DNA of 64,000 nt from Gammaproteobacteria bacterium HGW-Gammaproteobacteria-1 (lineage in GTDB: Bacteria > Pseudomonadota > Gammaproteobacteria > Thiohalomonadales > Thiohalomonadaceae): the NCBI GenBank assembly GCA_002840095.1, contig PGZL01000005.1, forward strand, positions 186,001 through 250,000. The letters are read 5' to 3'. Numbering within the stretch: the stretch's first letter is position 1; every line of letters begins with the position of its first letter. The position numbers and the translations under genes are program-made. Below are positions 1 through 9,331 of this stretch, one piece after another. The notes beneath the pieces are model-generated. The model had not been told where the DNA came from, did not search any database, and saw only the letters and a list, made by a program, of their open reading frames with translations.

Positions 1-731
1 GGCCTGAATGGGTTGTGTTTGAAAACGTTCGCGGCATCCTTGAAACCGAGGGTGGTTTTTTTGTTAGCAAATTAGCTGAAGAGTTTCAGCGACTAGGCTA
101 TACATCATCATATTTTGTATTGAATGCCGCTGATTATGGGGTGCCGCAAAAGAGAAACCGATTCTTCTTTGTAGCAAACCTTAACGGGATTAGCGTCCAG
201 CCGCCCGAACCGACCATTAAGAGTCATGTAACGGTAAAACAAGCCTTGTCGGATTTGCCCGAACTTGCTAATGGGGCGTTAGTCAACACCCTTCCCTATA
301 AGCATAACAATCCATCGCGATATGCGCGCCAATTACGTGGTGAGCAAATTGTGTCATCAAATCACTATGTCACAAAAAATGCACCACATATCGTCGATAG
401 ATTCCGTTATGTTCCGCAAGGAGGGAATTGGGCCGATATCCCTGATCAATTAATGAGAAATTATAAAGATCGGAGTCGATGCCATACAGGCATTTATCAT
501 CGGTTAGCTGACAACTCGCCATCAGTTGTGATAGGTAACTACCGGAAAAATATGCTGATACATCCAATCTGTGACCGCGGCTTATCAGTGCGAGAAGCAG
601 CCAGACTTCAATCATTCCCTGATTGGTTTGAATTCCAAGGAAGCATAGGATTTCAACAACAGCAGGTTGGTAACGCGGTCCCCCCCTTTTTGGCAAAAGC
701 GGTATTTGAACAAATCATAAACGCAGGGTAG
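1..731 (+). CDS. DNA (cytosine-5-)-methyltransferase, C-terminal part (5' end outside window)
   Basis: Transfers a methyl group from SAM to C5 of cytosine in a target DNA sequence. The reading frame is open from base 3, so the gene begins upstream of the window. Visible C5-MTase motifs, in order, are FENVRG (motif IV region with the ENV residues), GVPQKRNRFFFVA (motif VIII, QxRxR type), VREAARLQSFPD (motif IX) and QQVGNAVPPFLAKAV (motif X). The catalytic PCQ motif IV-proximal region and the SAM-binding FxGxG lie outside. The gene ends 2 nt before the HD-domain gene, so it is probably cotranscribed with the three genes that follow. It could be the protective methyltransferase of a restriction or defence system. 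Base composition is AT-rich compared with most of the window, which suggests transfer. Confidence 0.93.
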   Translation, partial: PEWVVFENVRGILETEGGFFVSKLAEEFQRLGYTSSYFVLNAADYGVPQKRNRFFFVANLNGISVQPPEPTIKSHVTVKQALSDLPELANGALVNTLPYKHNNPSRYARQLRGEQIVSSNHYVTKNAPHIVDRFRYVPQGGNWADIPDQLMRNYKDRSRCHTGIYHRLADNSPSVVIGNYRKNMLIHPICDRGLSVREAARLQSFPDWFEFQGSIGFQQQQVGNAVPPFLAKAVFEQIINAG

Positions 732-733
732 CG

Positions 734-1777
734 ATGACTGTTAATTCTAACGAACTTCAGCCATTAGAACGATGGCTGCAAAATAAAGCCAATCAGCGTG
801 TCCTTTTTCCACAAAAGGACGGCCAAGATTATTTCGATAGATATTGGGCGCTAAAAAAATATCTTGAGCAGAATTATTTCAAGCTGATTGGCTCATCGTT
901 GTCAGCAAGTGAGGGAGTAGTATTTACTTCGCATGGTCCGGATCACTTCGAAAAAGTCATTGAATTTGCCGGATACCTTATCGGGTTATCCGATTCTGAC
1001 GAAAGAGATGAATTGCCACTCAGACCATATGAGGTCTACCTGCTTCTCTGTGCGATATTGATGCATGACGCGGGGAATTTATATGGCCGATCAGGGCATG
1101 AAAAACTCGCGTTCAAGATACTGGCGGATGCAACTCCGAATGCCGATCGCTTTGAGTTGAAGACGATTGCGCAAATTGCAGAGGCGCACGGAGGTCATAC
1201 AAACAAAGGAGACAAGGACACAATTGGAGAAATAGCCAGCGACGAAACGGCATATTTGAGCAAGTCGTTCAGGCCAAAATTACTCGCCGCCTTGGTGCGC
1301 TTTGCTGATGAGATTTGTGAAGATCGAACCCGTGCTGCAAAAATATTGTTAGAGGGTGACGCGCTTGGTGAGTCATCGGCATTTCACAAATATGCGGATT
1401 CGATACAAAGTGTCAGCGTAGATATAGCTGATCGCTCTGTGGTTATTTCATTTTGCTTCTCGAAAGATGATGCCTTGGTGCAATATAGAAAATCCGGCGC
1501 AGATGTATTTCTGTTAGATGAAATTATTGCGCGGCTAGGAAAAATGAATGCGGAGCGAATCTACTGCAATAGGTATTATGGTGAAGTAGTAACAATTAGG
1601 CGTATTCGCGCCACAATTGATGTGGTTGATGACAATATGGATGTTGTTTTGCGTCTGTCGGTTCTCATTCATGACGTTGGTTATCCAACCAATTTGCCAG
1701 CAGTTGAGGCGTCGAGTGACAATGAAAACTTTACTGGCGCCACTTTGGCGCACCGATTGTCGGACGTGGGGGCGTGA
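734..1777 (+). CDS. HD-domain protein (HD-CE-like), predicted metal-dependent phosphohydrolase or nuclease effector
   Basis: 347 aa. An HD-superfamily metal-binding set is visible: HGPDH near residue 67, the LMHDAGN doublet with His111-Asp112, a further His in SGHEKL near residue 120 and the AEAHGGH stretch. This layout resembles HD domains of prokaryotic conflict systems (HD-CE type), which are often paired with ATPases. The substrate cannot be read from sequence; a nucleotide or nucleic acid phosphodiester is an inference. The gene starts 2 nt after the methyltransferase stop, and the next ATG is 2 nt past its own stop, so translation is probably coupled. The residues after the HD core (about 230-347) match nothing I recognise. 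Composition is AT-rich like its neighbours. Confidence 0.72.
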   Translation: MTVNSNELQPLERWLQNKANQRVLFPQKDGQDYFDRYWALKKYLEQNYFKLIGSSLSASEGVVFTSHGPDHFEKVIEFAGYLIGLSDSDERDELPLRPYEVYLLLCAILMHDAGNLYGRSGHEKLAFKILADATPNADRFELKTIAQIAEAHGGHTNKGDKDTIGEIASDETAYLSKSFRPKLLAALVRFADEICEDRTRAAKILLEGDALGESSAFHKYADSIQSVSVDIADRSVVISFCFSKDDALVQYRKSGADVFLLDEIIARLGKMNAERIYCNRYYGEVVTIRRIRATIDVVDDNMDVVLRLSVLIHDVGYPTNLPAVEASSDNENFTGATLAHRLSDVGA

Positions 1778-1779
1778 GC

Positions 1780-3561
1780 ATGGAAAATCCTTTTGCGGTC
1801 AAAAGTCCTGAATCGTTATCCGACAAGCAAATCTCAGAACTGTTTGTTGACGTATTTACTGACTTTTCTAAGATAAAAGACTCCGGGCATACATTTATAC
1901 ATGGCGCCAGAGGAACAGGGAAGAGCATGATGCTCCGTTTTTTGGAGCCTTCTGTTCAGCTCATCGCAGGAAAAGTTCGATGCATATCCGATTTAAACTT
2001 TTTTGCTATCCATATTCCAATTAGAACTGCAAACCTATCTATTCCCCAGCTTGAGCGCCTGATGGACTCTGCGTATAGCTCATTAGCTGAACATCTATTG
2101 TTAATGCACATTGCGACACGTGTATTTAGCGACGTAAGCGATCTAGCAGCCATTGACGACTTGAATTCTACTGAATCGACAGAGCTGTTTGCGCTCTTTA
2201 CGCAGCTAATGGAGGCGAGTGGCGGAACGGTCACGGAGACTCAAGATGTCGCCCCCCTTAAACAAATAGTCGCGGCGTGTGAGAGTGAGTTTAGGGCAAC
2301 TATTCAGTATTTAAAACGACTAACGTTCACAAAAGATCCTGTTGCATACAATGGAGCTCTCTGTGGATATATTGATTTTCTTATCCCTCTTATATCCAAA
2401 TTAAAGGATTTGAGCTTTACGCCACGCGGCCCGGTGTTTTTGATGCTTGATGATGCCGACAATCTCCCGGAAGGTATGCAGAAGATTATTAACACTTGGG
2501 TCGCTATGCGCACAGGCCCTACAGTCTCATTAAAGGTGTCGACCCAGCTTCGATATAAAACAACGAGAACGCTGGATGGAACTTTAATTGAAAGTCCACA
2601 CGACTACTCCGAAATAAATATAGGAACTATTTACACCTCACGAAAGGAGCACTATTTCGAGCGTGTTTCTGAAATCGTAAAACGACGACTTGATATTCAT
2701 TATCCTGGAATGAATTTAACACCTATTGAATTCTTCCCGGTTGATGAAAAGCAGGAGCGCGAAATAGAGATAGTTAGACAACGTCTGCGCGAGAATTGGG
2801 AAAAAGGAGAGGGTGTCGGCAATCGAGCTTCAGATGACGTTACCCGGTATGCAGTTCCGGAGTATATGGCATCATTGGCCGGCTCAAGCAAATCTAGCTC
2901 TACATTTAGCTATGCCGGATTCCGGAACATGGTCGATATTTCCGGGGGCGTGGTGCGGGCGTTTTTAGAGCCGGCAGCACTAATGTATAGCGAAGCTGAA
3001 GCGCTAGGGCGATTCACAGTTGAGCGCCCTCAAATACCTGCGGCGATTCAGGATAAGATTCTGAAAGAGTGGTCGGAAGAGCTTGTGCTAAATGAATTCG
3101 ATAAATTAAACAGAGAGGCCAGGACGAGCGGAGACTCCGAGCGGCACGAAACCGCGGTAAAACTACTTAATCTCGTTAATGGGCTTGGCTCTCTATTTAG
3201 GGCAGCTCTTTTAAGTAGAGGTAGTGAGCGGAAGTTCTTCTCATTTACGCTCTCGGGAAGACCGAGTGAAAAACTCGACCGCGTACTTTCTTTAGGTGTT
3301 GAGTGGGGCTACCTTCAGCGCTCTACAATTGGAACAAAAGAGGGGCTAGGGCGTAATACGCAGTACGTTCTCAATCGTCGGCTAGCACCTTATTACAAGC
3401 TCGACCCATCTAGTTACGCAGCGTACCTGCAGGTTACTCCAGAAGATCTGGAGGTCGCTTGCGATGATCCTAAACGTTTCGCGCGCTCGCGGCTAGAGAA
3501 AAAGCTCAAAGGCAAAGAGCAGTCTGCAATGCAAATGACATTGCCTCTTGGGCACGAATGA
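1780..3561 (+). CDS. ORC/CDC6-like AAA P-loop ATPase
   Basis: 593 aa from ATG 1780; a GTG at 1774 overlapping the upstream stop is an alternative. Walker A is GARGTGKS (about residues 42-49). A Walker B-like segment, FLMLDDADNL, has its Asp pair at about residues 224-225. The N-terminal ENPFAVKSPESLSD followed by an early P-loop is typical of bacterial proteins named ORC-CDC6 family ATPases in defence islands. The middle and C-terminal parts are alpha-rich and end in a possible winged-helix region. I infer an ATP-driven sensor or remodeller that controls the HD protein or the unknown protein encoded beside it. Its stop overlaps the Shine-Dalgarno of the next gene. Confidence 0.72.
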   Translation: MENPFAVKSPESLSDKQISELFVDVFTDFSKIKDSGHTFIHGARGTGKSMMLRFLEPSVQLIAGKVRCISDLNFFAIHIPIRTANLSIPQLERLMDSAYSSLAEHLLLMHIATRVFSDVSDLAAIDDLNSTESTELFALFTQLMEASGGTVTETQDVAPLKQIVAACESEFRATIQYLKRLTFTKDPVAYNGALCGYIDFLIPLISKLKDLSFTPRGPVFLMLDDADNLPEGMQKIINTWVAMRTGPTVSLKVSTQLRYKTTRTLDGTLIESPHDYSEINIGTIYTSRKEHYFERVSEIVKRRLDIHYPGMNLTPIEFFPVDEKQEREIEIVRQRLRENWEKGEGVGNRASDDVTRYAVPEYMASLAGSSKSSSTFSYAGFRNMVDISGGVVRAFLEPAALMYSEAEALGRFTVERPQIPAAIQDKILKEWSEELVLNEFDKLNREARTSGDSERHETAVKLLNLVNGLGSLFRAALLSRGSERKFFSFTLSGRPSEKLDRVLSLGVEWGYLQRSTIGTKEGLGRNTQYVLNRRLAPYYKLDPSSYAAYLQVTPEDLEVACDDPKRFARSRLEKKLKGKEQSAMQMTLPLGHE

Positions 3562-3568
3562 GGTTTAT

Positions 3569-4531
3569 ATGTCGACCATCATATCTATCGAAGCTTTAGG
3601 TGCGATACTCCCGCCAAGTATTGATCTATATCTGACGTCAGCAAGTTTTGAATCGCGATCTGTTTCGGCCAGTCGCGGTGTGTCGAAGTGTGACGTCAAA
3701 AAAGCGCTCATATTTTATGCAAATGAATATGCTCATTTTTCACTGGAAAATGTTCATGCCATAAACGCCCTATTTGATCAGAAGGCAAAAATCACTGAGC
3801 TGAATGTCAACGATCCAATACATGTTGCAGATAGCTTTGTGGATGAATTCGAACGCGCCACGAATAATAGCACTTCAATTACGGTTGTTATTGACGCAAC
3901 AACGTTTACACGGGAAAGTCTTCTGATTTTGCTGAGCATTGTGCACAAATATCGAAATAAGATTGGCGTGGCAAAGCTAGTCTATACGCGCGCAAAAGAA
4001 ATGAGCAATGAATGGCTAAGTAAGGGGGTAGTCGATTACAGGTCAATTCTTGGCTATCTTGGAGAAATATCTCCACTTAGAAGGTTGCATTTAATTCTCA
4101 TGACTGGGTTCGAGGTTGAGCGCGCGTGGAATATCGTAAGCAAATATGAGCCAGATCTGGTTAGCATAGGTATAGGCGCCAAAGATAACTCTATAAGTAT
4201 GGAGTTCTATGAGAGGAACTGCAAATTCGCGAAAGAGCTGGAAAGTCTATTTGGTGTAGCGGTTGGGCATTTCGAGTTTTCGCTCACGGATCCATACGAA
4301 ACGGGAGCCGCGCTGATCGCATACATCGATTCGCATAATGGGAATTACAACACAGTCGTCGCGCCGTTAAATAACAAGCTATCGACAATAGGCGCTGGAT
4401 TGGCGGCAATTAAGAACAAAAATATTCAGTTGTGCTACGCGCAGCCAGAAGCATACAACGCAGAGACATATTCAGTTCCCGATGAAAATTGTTACGTTGT
4501 GGATATTCAAATAAATGAGTGGGAACAATAA
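3569..4531 (+). CDS. Unrecognised alpha/beta protein of the methyltransferase/HD/ATPase cluster
   Basis: 320 aa from ATG 3569, preceded by GAGG (3560-3563) that overlaps the ATPase stop; an earlier in-frame TTG at 3548 is less likely. I do not recognise the family. The sequence alternates hydrophobic strands and helices (for example TVVIDATTF, KLVYTRA, NTVVAPLNN), which suggests a Rossmann-like fold. Notable segments are SASFESRS near the N-terminus and IGIGAKDNS in the middle. There is no signal peptide or membrane segment. It is the last gene of the tight cluster and is followed directly by the RAYT-linked repeat array. A sensor or effector role is inferred only from position. Confidence 0.6.
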   Translation: MSTIISIEALGAILPPSIDLYLTSASFESRSVSASRGVSKCDVKKALIFYANEYAHFSLENVHAINALFDQKAKITELNVNDPIHVADSFVDEFERATNNSTSITVVIDATTFTRESLLILLSIVHKYRNKIGVAKLVYTRAKEMSNEWLSKGVVDYRSILGYLGEISPLRRLHLILMTGFEVERAWNIVSKYEPDLVSIGIGAKDNSISMEFYERNCKFAKELESLFGVAVGHFEFSLTDPYETGAALIAYIDSHNGNYNTVVAPLNNKLSTIGAGLAAIKNKNIQLCYAQPEAYNAETYSVPDENCYVVDIQINEWEQ

Positions 4532-4637
4532 TGGAGGGGGAGGCACAAACACAAACCACAAACAAGACACCCACTCATAAGAAATGAAGTACAAACAAGA
4601 CACCCACTCATGAAGTACAAACAAGACACCCACTCAT
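4532..4637 (+). repeat. Short AACAAGACACCCACTCAT motif copies, including a 26-bp perfect tandem duplication
   Basis: The 18-mer AACAAGACACCCACTCAT occurs at 4561-4578, 4594-4611 and 4620-4637. A 26-bp unit beginning GAAGTACAAACAAG is exactly duplicated in tandem at 4586-4611 and 4612-4637. The same 18-mer forms the left end of each longer repeat unit to the right, so these look like partial or stuttered ends of that family. No gene is visible here. Confidence 0.9.
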
Positions 4638-4812
4638 AAGAATGGCCGCCGGGCGCGGTCGATGAGGGGCGCGGGTTGGGCCAGTCAGCGGCAGTTTTCA
4701 GGCTAAAAAGCGGTTGATTCCGCATCCATCACCGTTTGGGACGACGATTTTTCAGACTTGGGACGAGACAGTCCCTCAGGCGGTGCCTGATCCGTGTTAA
4801 GAGGAGCGGGTG
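4620..4812 (+). repeat. RAYT-linked long repeat, unit A
   Basis: About 190-bp unit that begins with AACAAGACACCCACTCAT and ends near GGAGCGGGT. It carries a terminal palindrome TCAGGC-GGT-GCCTGA at 4776-4790. It is closely similar to unit C (5103-5290) and belongs to the same subfamily, with the internal GGCCGCCGGGCGCGGTCGAT and ACGATTTTTCAGACTTGG stretches. It contains no convincing ORF. Units A-D lie downstream of the RAYT gene at 5492-6472. Confidence 0.88.
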
Positions 4813-4863
4813 AGCAACAAACAAGACACCCACTCATAAGAATGGCCGCCGGGCGCGGCAACT

Positions 4864-5061
4864 ACAAGCTAGACACCCACTCATAAGAAAGGCCGTCCGG
4901 CGTAGCCGATGAGCTGCGTGGATTGGGCTGGCCAGCAGCGGTTTTCGGACCAAATGTCGTTGATTCCCGCGTCCCCCCAAGGTTCGTCCTACGATTTTGC
5001 AGGCGCGGGGCGCGACTATCCCTCAGGCGGTGCCTGATTCGGTGTTAAGCGGAGCGGGTGG
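4864..5061 (+). repeat. RAYT-linked long repeat, unit B
   Basis: Second unit; its left end is slightly altered (ACAAGCTAGACACCCACTCAT). It belongs with units D and E to a subfamily with AAATGTCGTTGATTCC and CCTACGATTTTGCAGGC. The terminal palindrome TCAGGC-GGT-GCCTGA is at 5023-5037. Between A and B lies another copy of the 18-mer (4820-4837) followed by a short truncated unit start. Confidence 0.87.
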
Positions 5062-5102
5062 GGGCTAGGTCCACACACACAAACAAGACACCCACACACA
5101 CA

Positions 5103-5290
5103 AACAAGACACCCACTCATATGAATGGCCGCCGGGCGCGGTCGATGAGGGGCGCGGGTTGGGCCAGTCAGCGGCAGTTTTCAGGCTAAAAATCGGTTGA
5201 TTCCGCATCCATCGACGTTTGGGACGACGATTTTTCAGACTTGGGACGAGACAGTCCCTCAGGCGGTGCCTGATCGGCGTTAATCGGAGC
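5103..5290 (+). repeat. RAYT-linked long repeat, unit C
   Basis: Near-identical to unit A over most of its length. The left end is AACAAGACACCCACTCAT at 5103-5120, and a partial copy of that motif lies just before it at 5082-5096 in a CA-rich stretch. The terminal palindrome TCAGGC-GGT-GCCTGA is at 5259-5273. A small ORF read through it on the minus strand is explained by the repeat and is not called as a gene. Confidence 0.88.
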
Positions 5291-5296
5291 CACACA

Positions 5297-5488
5297 AACA
5301 AGACACCCACTCATAAGAAAGGCCGTCCGGCGCAGCCGAAGAGGGTCACGGATTGGACCAGTCAGCGAGGTTTTCAGTCCAAATGTCGTTGATTCCGGCG
5401 TCCCCCGAAGGGGCGGCCTACGATTTTGCAGGCGCGGGGCGCGGCTATCCCTCAGGTATACCTGATCGGTGTTAAGCGGAGCGGGTAA
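5297..5488 (+). repeat. RAYT-linked long repeat, unit D
   Basis: Fourth unit, of the B/D/E subfamily, ending within a few bases of the RAYT stop codon. The terminal palindrome is changed to a perfect TCAGGTATACCTGA (5452-5465). Compared with units A-C both arms changed in step (GC to GT, GC to AC), so the pairing is preserved. Confidence 0.88.
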
Positions 5489-5491
5489 GGC

Positions 5492-6472
5492 CTAAGTCAG
5501 CAGTTCGCGGCAGGCCGCGAGGTTGGGTGTTCGCCGGTAGCCGAGGGATTTGCAGGCGGCCTTGAGTTTGTAGGCGGCCCCGACCAAGCCCTTGAAGCGG
5601 CTTTCGAAGTTCCTGGTCATGTGCAGCCAGTAGCGCGGGTCGATGTTCAGTCTTTCCAATATCGGCGGCAGGTGGGCGGGGATGGCACCGCGCTTGTCGT
5701 CGCGCAGTATCCTTCCGGTCCAGTCCACCAGTTCCAGGTAGTCCTCCAGGCGAAACGGCAGGCCCTTGGGCATCTCTTCTCTGGGGTTGCCGGCGAAGGG
5801 CAGCAAGTGGGACAGTTGTTCTGCGTTGCCGGCGAGAGCGGCTTGGATGCGCTCCTGTATCGAGGTGTGATCCGATGCCTCTGGGGTTGCGGCCATGCCG
5901 GCACGGATGGGATTGAGGTCGACATAGGCGAGGCAGGCGGCGAGGGCCTTTTCATCCAGCAGGGCCTGGGACTTGAAGCGGCCTTCCCAGAAATGGCCGG
6001 TGCAGTTGTCGTCCTCGTTGGCTTGGCGTGCGATGGACTCATTCAAACAACGCATGTACCAGCTGATATCGCTCAGACGGTTGCGCCACAGGGCGACGAG
6101 TTCCGCCACCAGTTTCCGTTCCACGTCCAATAAGTCATCGCCGGCGAGATAGCGCTGTGCCATGGGGTGGCCGACGAACAGTTCCTGCCAGCGGCGGATG
6201 ACTTCCGCATCGCTCCAGCCGGCTGCCTCCTGCCGATCGACGTGCAGCACTACGTGGTAATGATTGGACATGACCGCGAAGGCGCAGAGGTCGACGGCGA
6301 AGACCTGCGCCAGCGTCTTCATGCGGTCTTCAATCCACTGCCGGCGGTGTTCGAAGCTCTTGCCGGACTGGGCATCGTCGCCGCACAGGAAGGCGCGGCG
6401 CACGCAGCGGGAGACGCAGTGGTAGTAGGGGGTGGCCTCCAGCGAGACCAGGGCTTTCCTTGGCTTGGGCAT
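5492..6472 (-). CDS. REP-associated tyrosine transposase (RAYT / TnpA_REP, IS200-like Y1 family)
   Basis: 326 aa from ATG 6472, with AAGGA 8 nt upstream on the minus strand; an ORF extension to 6544 lacks a comparable ribosome site. The N-terminal MPKPRKALVSLEATPYYHCVSR start and the metal-binding HUH triad as SNHYHVVLHVD are typical of Y1 transposases. FWEGRFKSQALLDE and YVDLNPIRAG, with a Tyr in the latter conserved stretch, are RAYT hallmarks. The C-terminus is longer than in minimal IS200 TnpA. RAYTs are single-copy proteins that nick single-stranded REP hairpins. The four repeat units at its 3' side with hairpin ends, plus one copy at 9065, fit this protein as the agent of their spread. 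Confidence 0.93.
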   Translation of the reverse strand: MPKPRKALVSLEATPYYHCVSRCVRRAFLCGDDAQSGKSFEHRRQWIEDRMKTLAQVFAVDLCAFAVMSNHYHVVLHVDRQEAAGWSDAEVIRRWQELFVGHPMAQRYLAGDDLLDVERKLVAELVALWRNRLSDISWYMRCLNESIARQANEDDNCTGHFWEGRFKSQALLDEKALAACLAYVDLNPIRAGMAATPEASDHTSIQERIQAALAGNAEQLSHLLPFAGNPREEMPKGLPFRLEDYLELVDWTGRILRDDKRGAIPAHLPPILERLNIDPRYWLHMTRNFESRFKGLVGAAYKLKAACKSLGYRRTPNLAACRELLT

Positions 6473-6613
6473 GATATCGGTCCTTGATATCGAGGGAGTG
6501 GCTAAGGTTGCCATAGCTGCGGGGGACAAGGCAATGCCGGGCATATCCTGATGTGATGCACCCCTGACTTTCCGGACACCAGGATAAGGGGATAATGCGT
6601 TTTGCTTACTGCC

Positions 6614-6838
6614 CTACGATGGCTGTCGGCTGCTGATATAGAGTGCTTCCACCTTCGCCCTTGCCCATGGGGTCTTGCGCAGGAATTTGAGGCTGGAGGC
6701 GATGCTGGGGTCGTTGGTGAAGCATTTGATGGTGATGCGTCGCCCCAGCTCCTCCCAGCCAAATTTTTCCACCAGAAAGGTGAGTGCCATTTCCAGCGTC
6801 ACGCCGTGCAAGGGGTCTCGATTGCGTTGGCTATTCAT
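6614..6838 (-). CDS. VF530 family (DUF2132) small DNA-binding protein
   Basis: 74 aa. The sequence has the family pattern [41 protein letters not shown] and [13 protein letters not shown]. This family consists of short alpha-helical proteins; a solved Vibrio member suggested DNA binding, but the role is unknown. It lies between the RAYT gene and dbpA on the same strand, about 90 bp after the dbpA stop, and could be read from the dbpA transcript. Length and start match the family. Confidence 0.88.
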   Translation of the reverse strand: MNSQRNRDPLHGVTLEMALTFLVEKFGWEELGRRITIKCFTNDPSIASSLKFLRKTPWARAKVEALYISSRQPS

Positions 6839-6925
6839 CTTTACTCCGTCTGGCAGAGACCAAACCGCCGTCCGAGGATTATTCAGCCGCAGGTTAAAAA
6901 TCCTGGCTGCGTTCGTTGGTGACGG

Positions 6926-8305
<1,380 letters not shown>

Positions 8306-8466
8306 GGAGGGCCTTGAGAGATTCTGGAGTTGCCGAGATGGCGTCAAGCGCCATGATACCAGCAAGCGTAGTCGCTGATGTCACAACAGTACTACCGGCG
8401 ACTAATGACTGATGGGCTTGAACGTAGGGCGAGTAACTGGCTGGGTATCTTTCATGTCGTAACGCA

Positions 8467-8492
8467 CAAGGGGCGCCGAGTGGCGCCCCTTG
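8467..8492. terminator. 11-bp perfect hairpin, possible bidirectional terminator
   Basis: CAAGGGGCGCC, loop GAGT, GGCGCCCCTTG. It lies just downstream (minus strand) of the stop of the TauD-like pseudogene and upstream of dbpA. No long T tract follows on either strand, so termination would be weak or protein-assisted. Confidence 0.6.
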
Positions 8493-8506
8493 TTGTCTGG
8501 GAGGGG

Positions 8507-9060
8507 TCACAACGCGTAAATATCCGCGATGCCGGTGCCTTCCAGGCGGTCGAATAACGGGCGCGGTAGTAGTGGCGCTTGTGGGTGGCGTCGTCGGTGA
8601 AGCCGGCGCGGTCGTGCAGCACGTTGTTGCTGACCAGGCCCATGCCCGATTCCAGGCGGCCGCGGTAGATGTAGGGCGACGGGTTGTTGAGAATCTCCTG
8701 CAGACAGGCGAGGGCCTCGCGGCTCAGCGGGTCATCGGCCCAGATCACATTGTTGACGCGGATGGTGTAGCGCATGTGCAGATCGCCCGAGGGCATGATG
8801 GCGAACACCGCGCCCGGTTCTTCCGGGCGGGCCACCGTGCCGCCTTCGTCGATGCGCGCCGGAATGGTCATGGCCTTGGGAGCCATCAGGGCGCGGATGT
8901 AGTCGGGATTCTTCTCGCGCAGCAGGATGTAGGCGATCTCGTGATCCATCAGCTGGTTCTCGCCGCCGCTGGCAGCCTGCATCACCACATGCAGGTTGAG
9001 GGCGTGGATCTGGCGGTTGGCGGCGTTGTGGTAGCCGTCGGTGTGCCAGTTGATGGCAAC
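8507..9060 (-). pseudogene. Truncated and frameshifted TauD/TfdA-like dioxygenase pseudogene
   Basis: Minus-strand remnant closely similar to the C-terminal ~60% of the intact dioxygenase at 37272-38204, starting at INWHTDGYHNAANRQ (it keeps the HTD iron-binding motif) and running to the end. Two lesions are visible. The 5' part is missing and replaced by repeat unit E, whose left end abuts the homology at about 9057-9065. Near 8565 one T is lost in CGTTATTTCGA (here CGTTATTCGA), which shifts the frame after YYRARY. In the corrected frame the sequence reads on to a stop at 8507-8509. An ORF through 8452-9078 exists only because the repeat end supplies an ATG. Confidence 0.9.
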
Positions 9061-9064
9061 GACA

Positions 9065-9238
9065 AACAAGACACCCACTCATAAGAAAGGCGTCAGGCGC
9101 AGCCGATGAGCGGCGCGGATTGGGCTGATCAGGCGCGGTTTTCCGGCCAAATGTCGTTGATTCCTGCGTTTCCCGAAGGGGCTGCCTACGATTTTGTAGG
9201 CTCGGGGCGCGACTATTCCTCAGGCAGTACCTGAGGAA
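9065..9238 (+). repeat. RAYT-linked long repeat, unit E (inside dioxygenase pseudogene)
   Basis: Fifth copy, about 3.6 kb from the array. The left end AACAAGACACCCACTCAT is at 9065-9082, the body is similar to units B and D (AAATGTCGTTGATTCC, TACGATTTTGTAGGC), and the terminal hairpin TTCCTCAGG-CAGTA-CCTGAGGAA is at 9216-9238. Arm sequences differ from the other units but still pair over 9 bp. After the hairpin comes about 90 bp of unremarkable sequence before the ada start. Confidence 0.9.
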
Positions 9239-9331
9239 ACAGCAAGATCCGGGTTGAGCCTGGGCTATCCAGTTCCGATAATTGCTTCTATTGCCATTGC
9301 GAAAATTTGGCATGTCGCCGGAGGCAGATGA

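Noticed and set aside
5065-5310. 81-codon minus-strand ORF through repeat unit C
   Set aside because: The same frame appears in other units as a by-product of the repeat and lacks a ribosome site; the 18-mer supplies the ATG by chance.
4561-5320. CRISPR array
   Set aside because: The shared 18-mer recurs at irregular distances and the intervening sequence is itself repeated, so there are no unique spacers; no cas genes are present.
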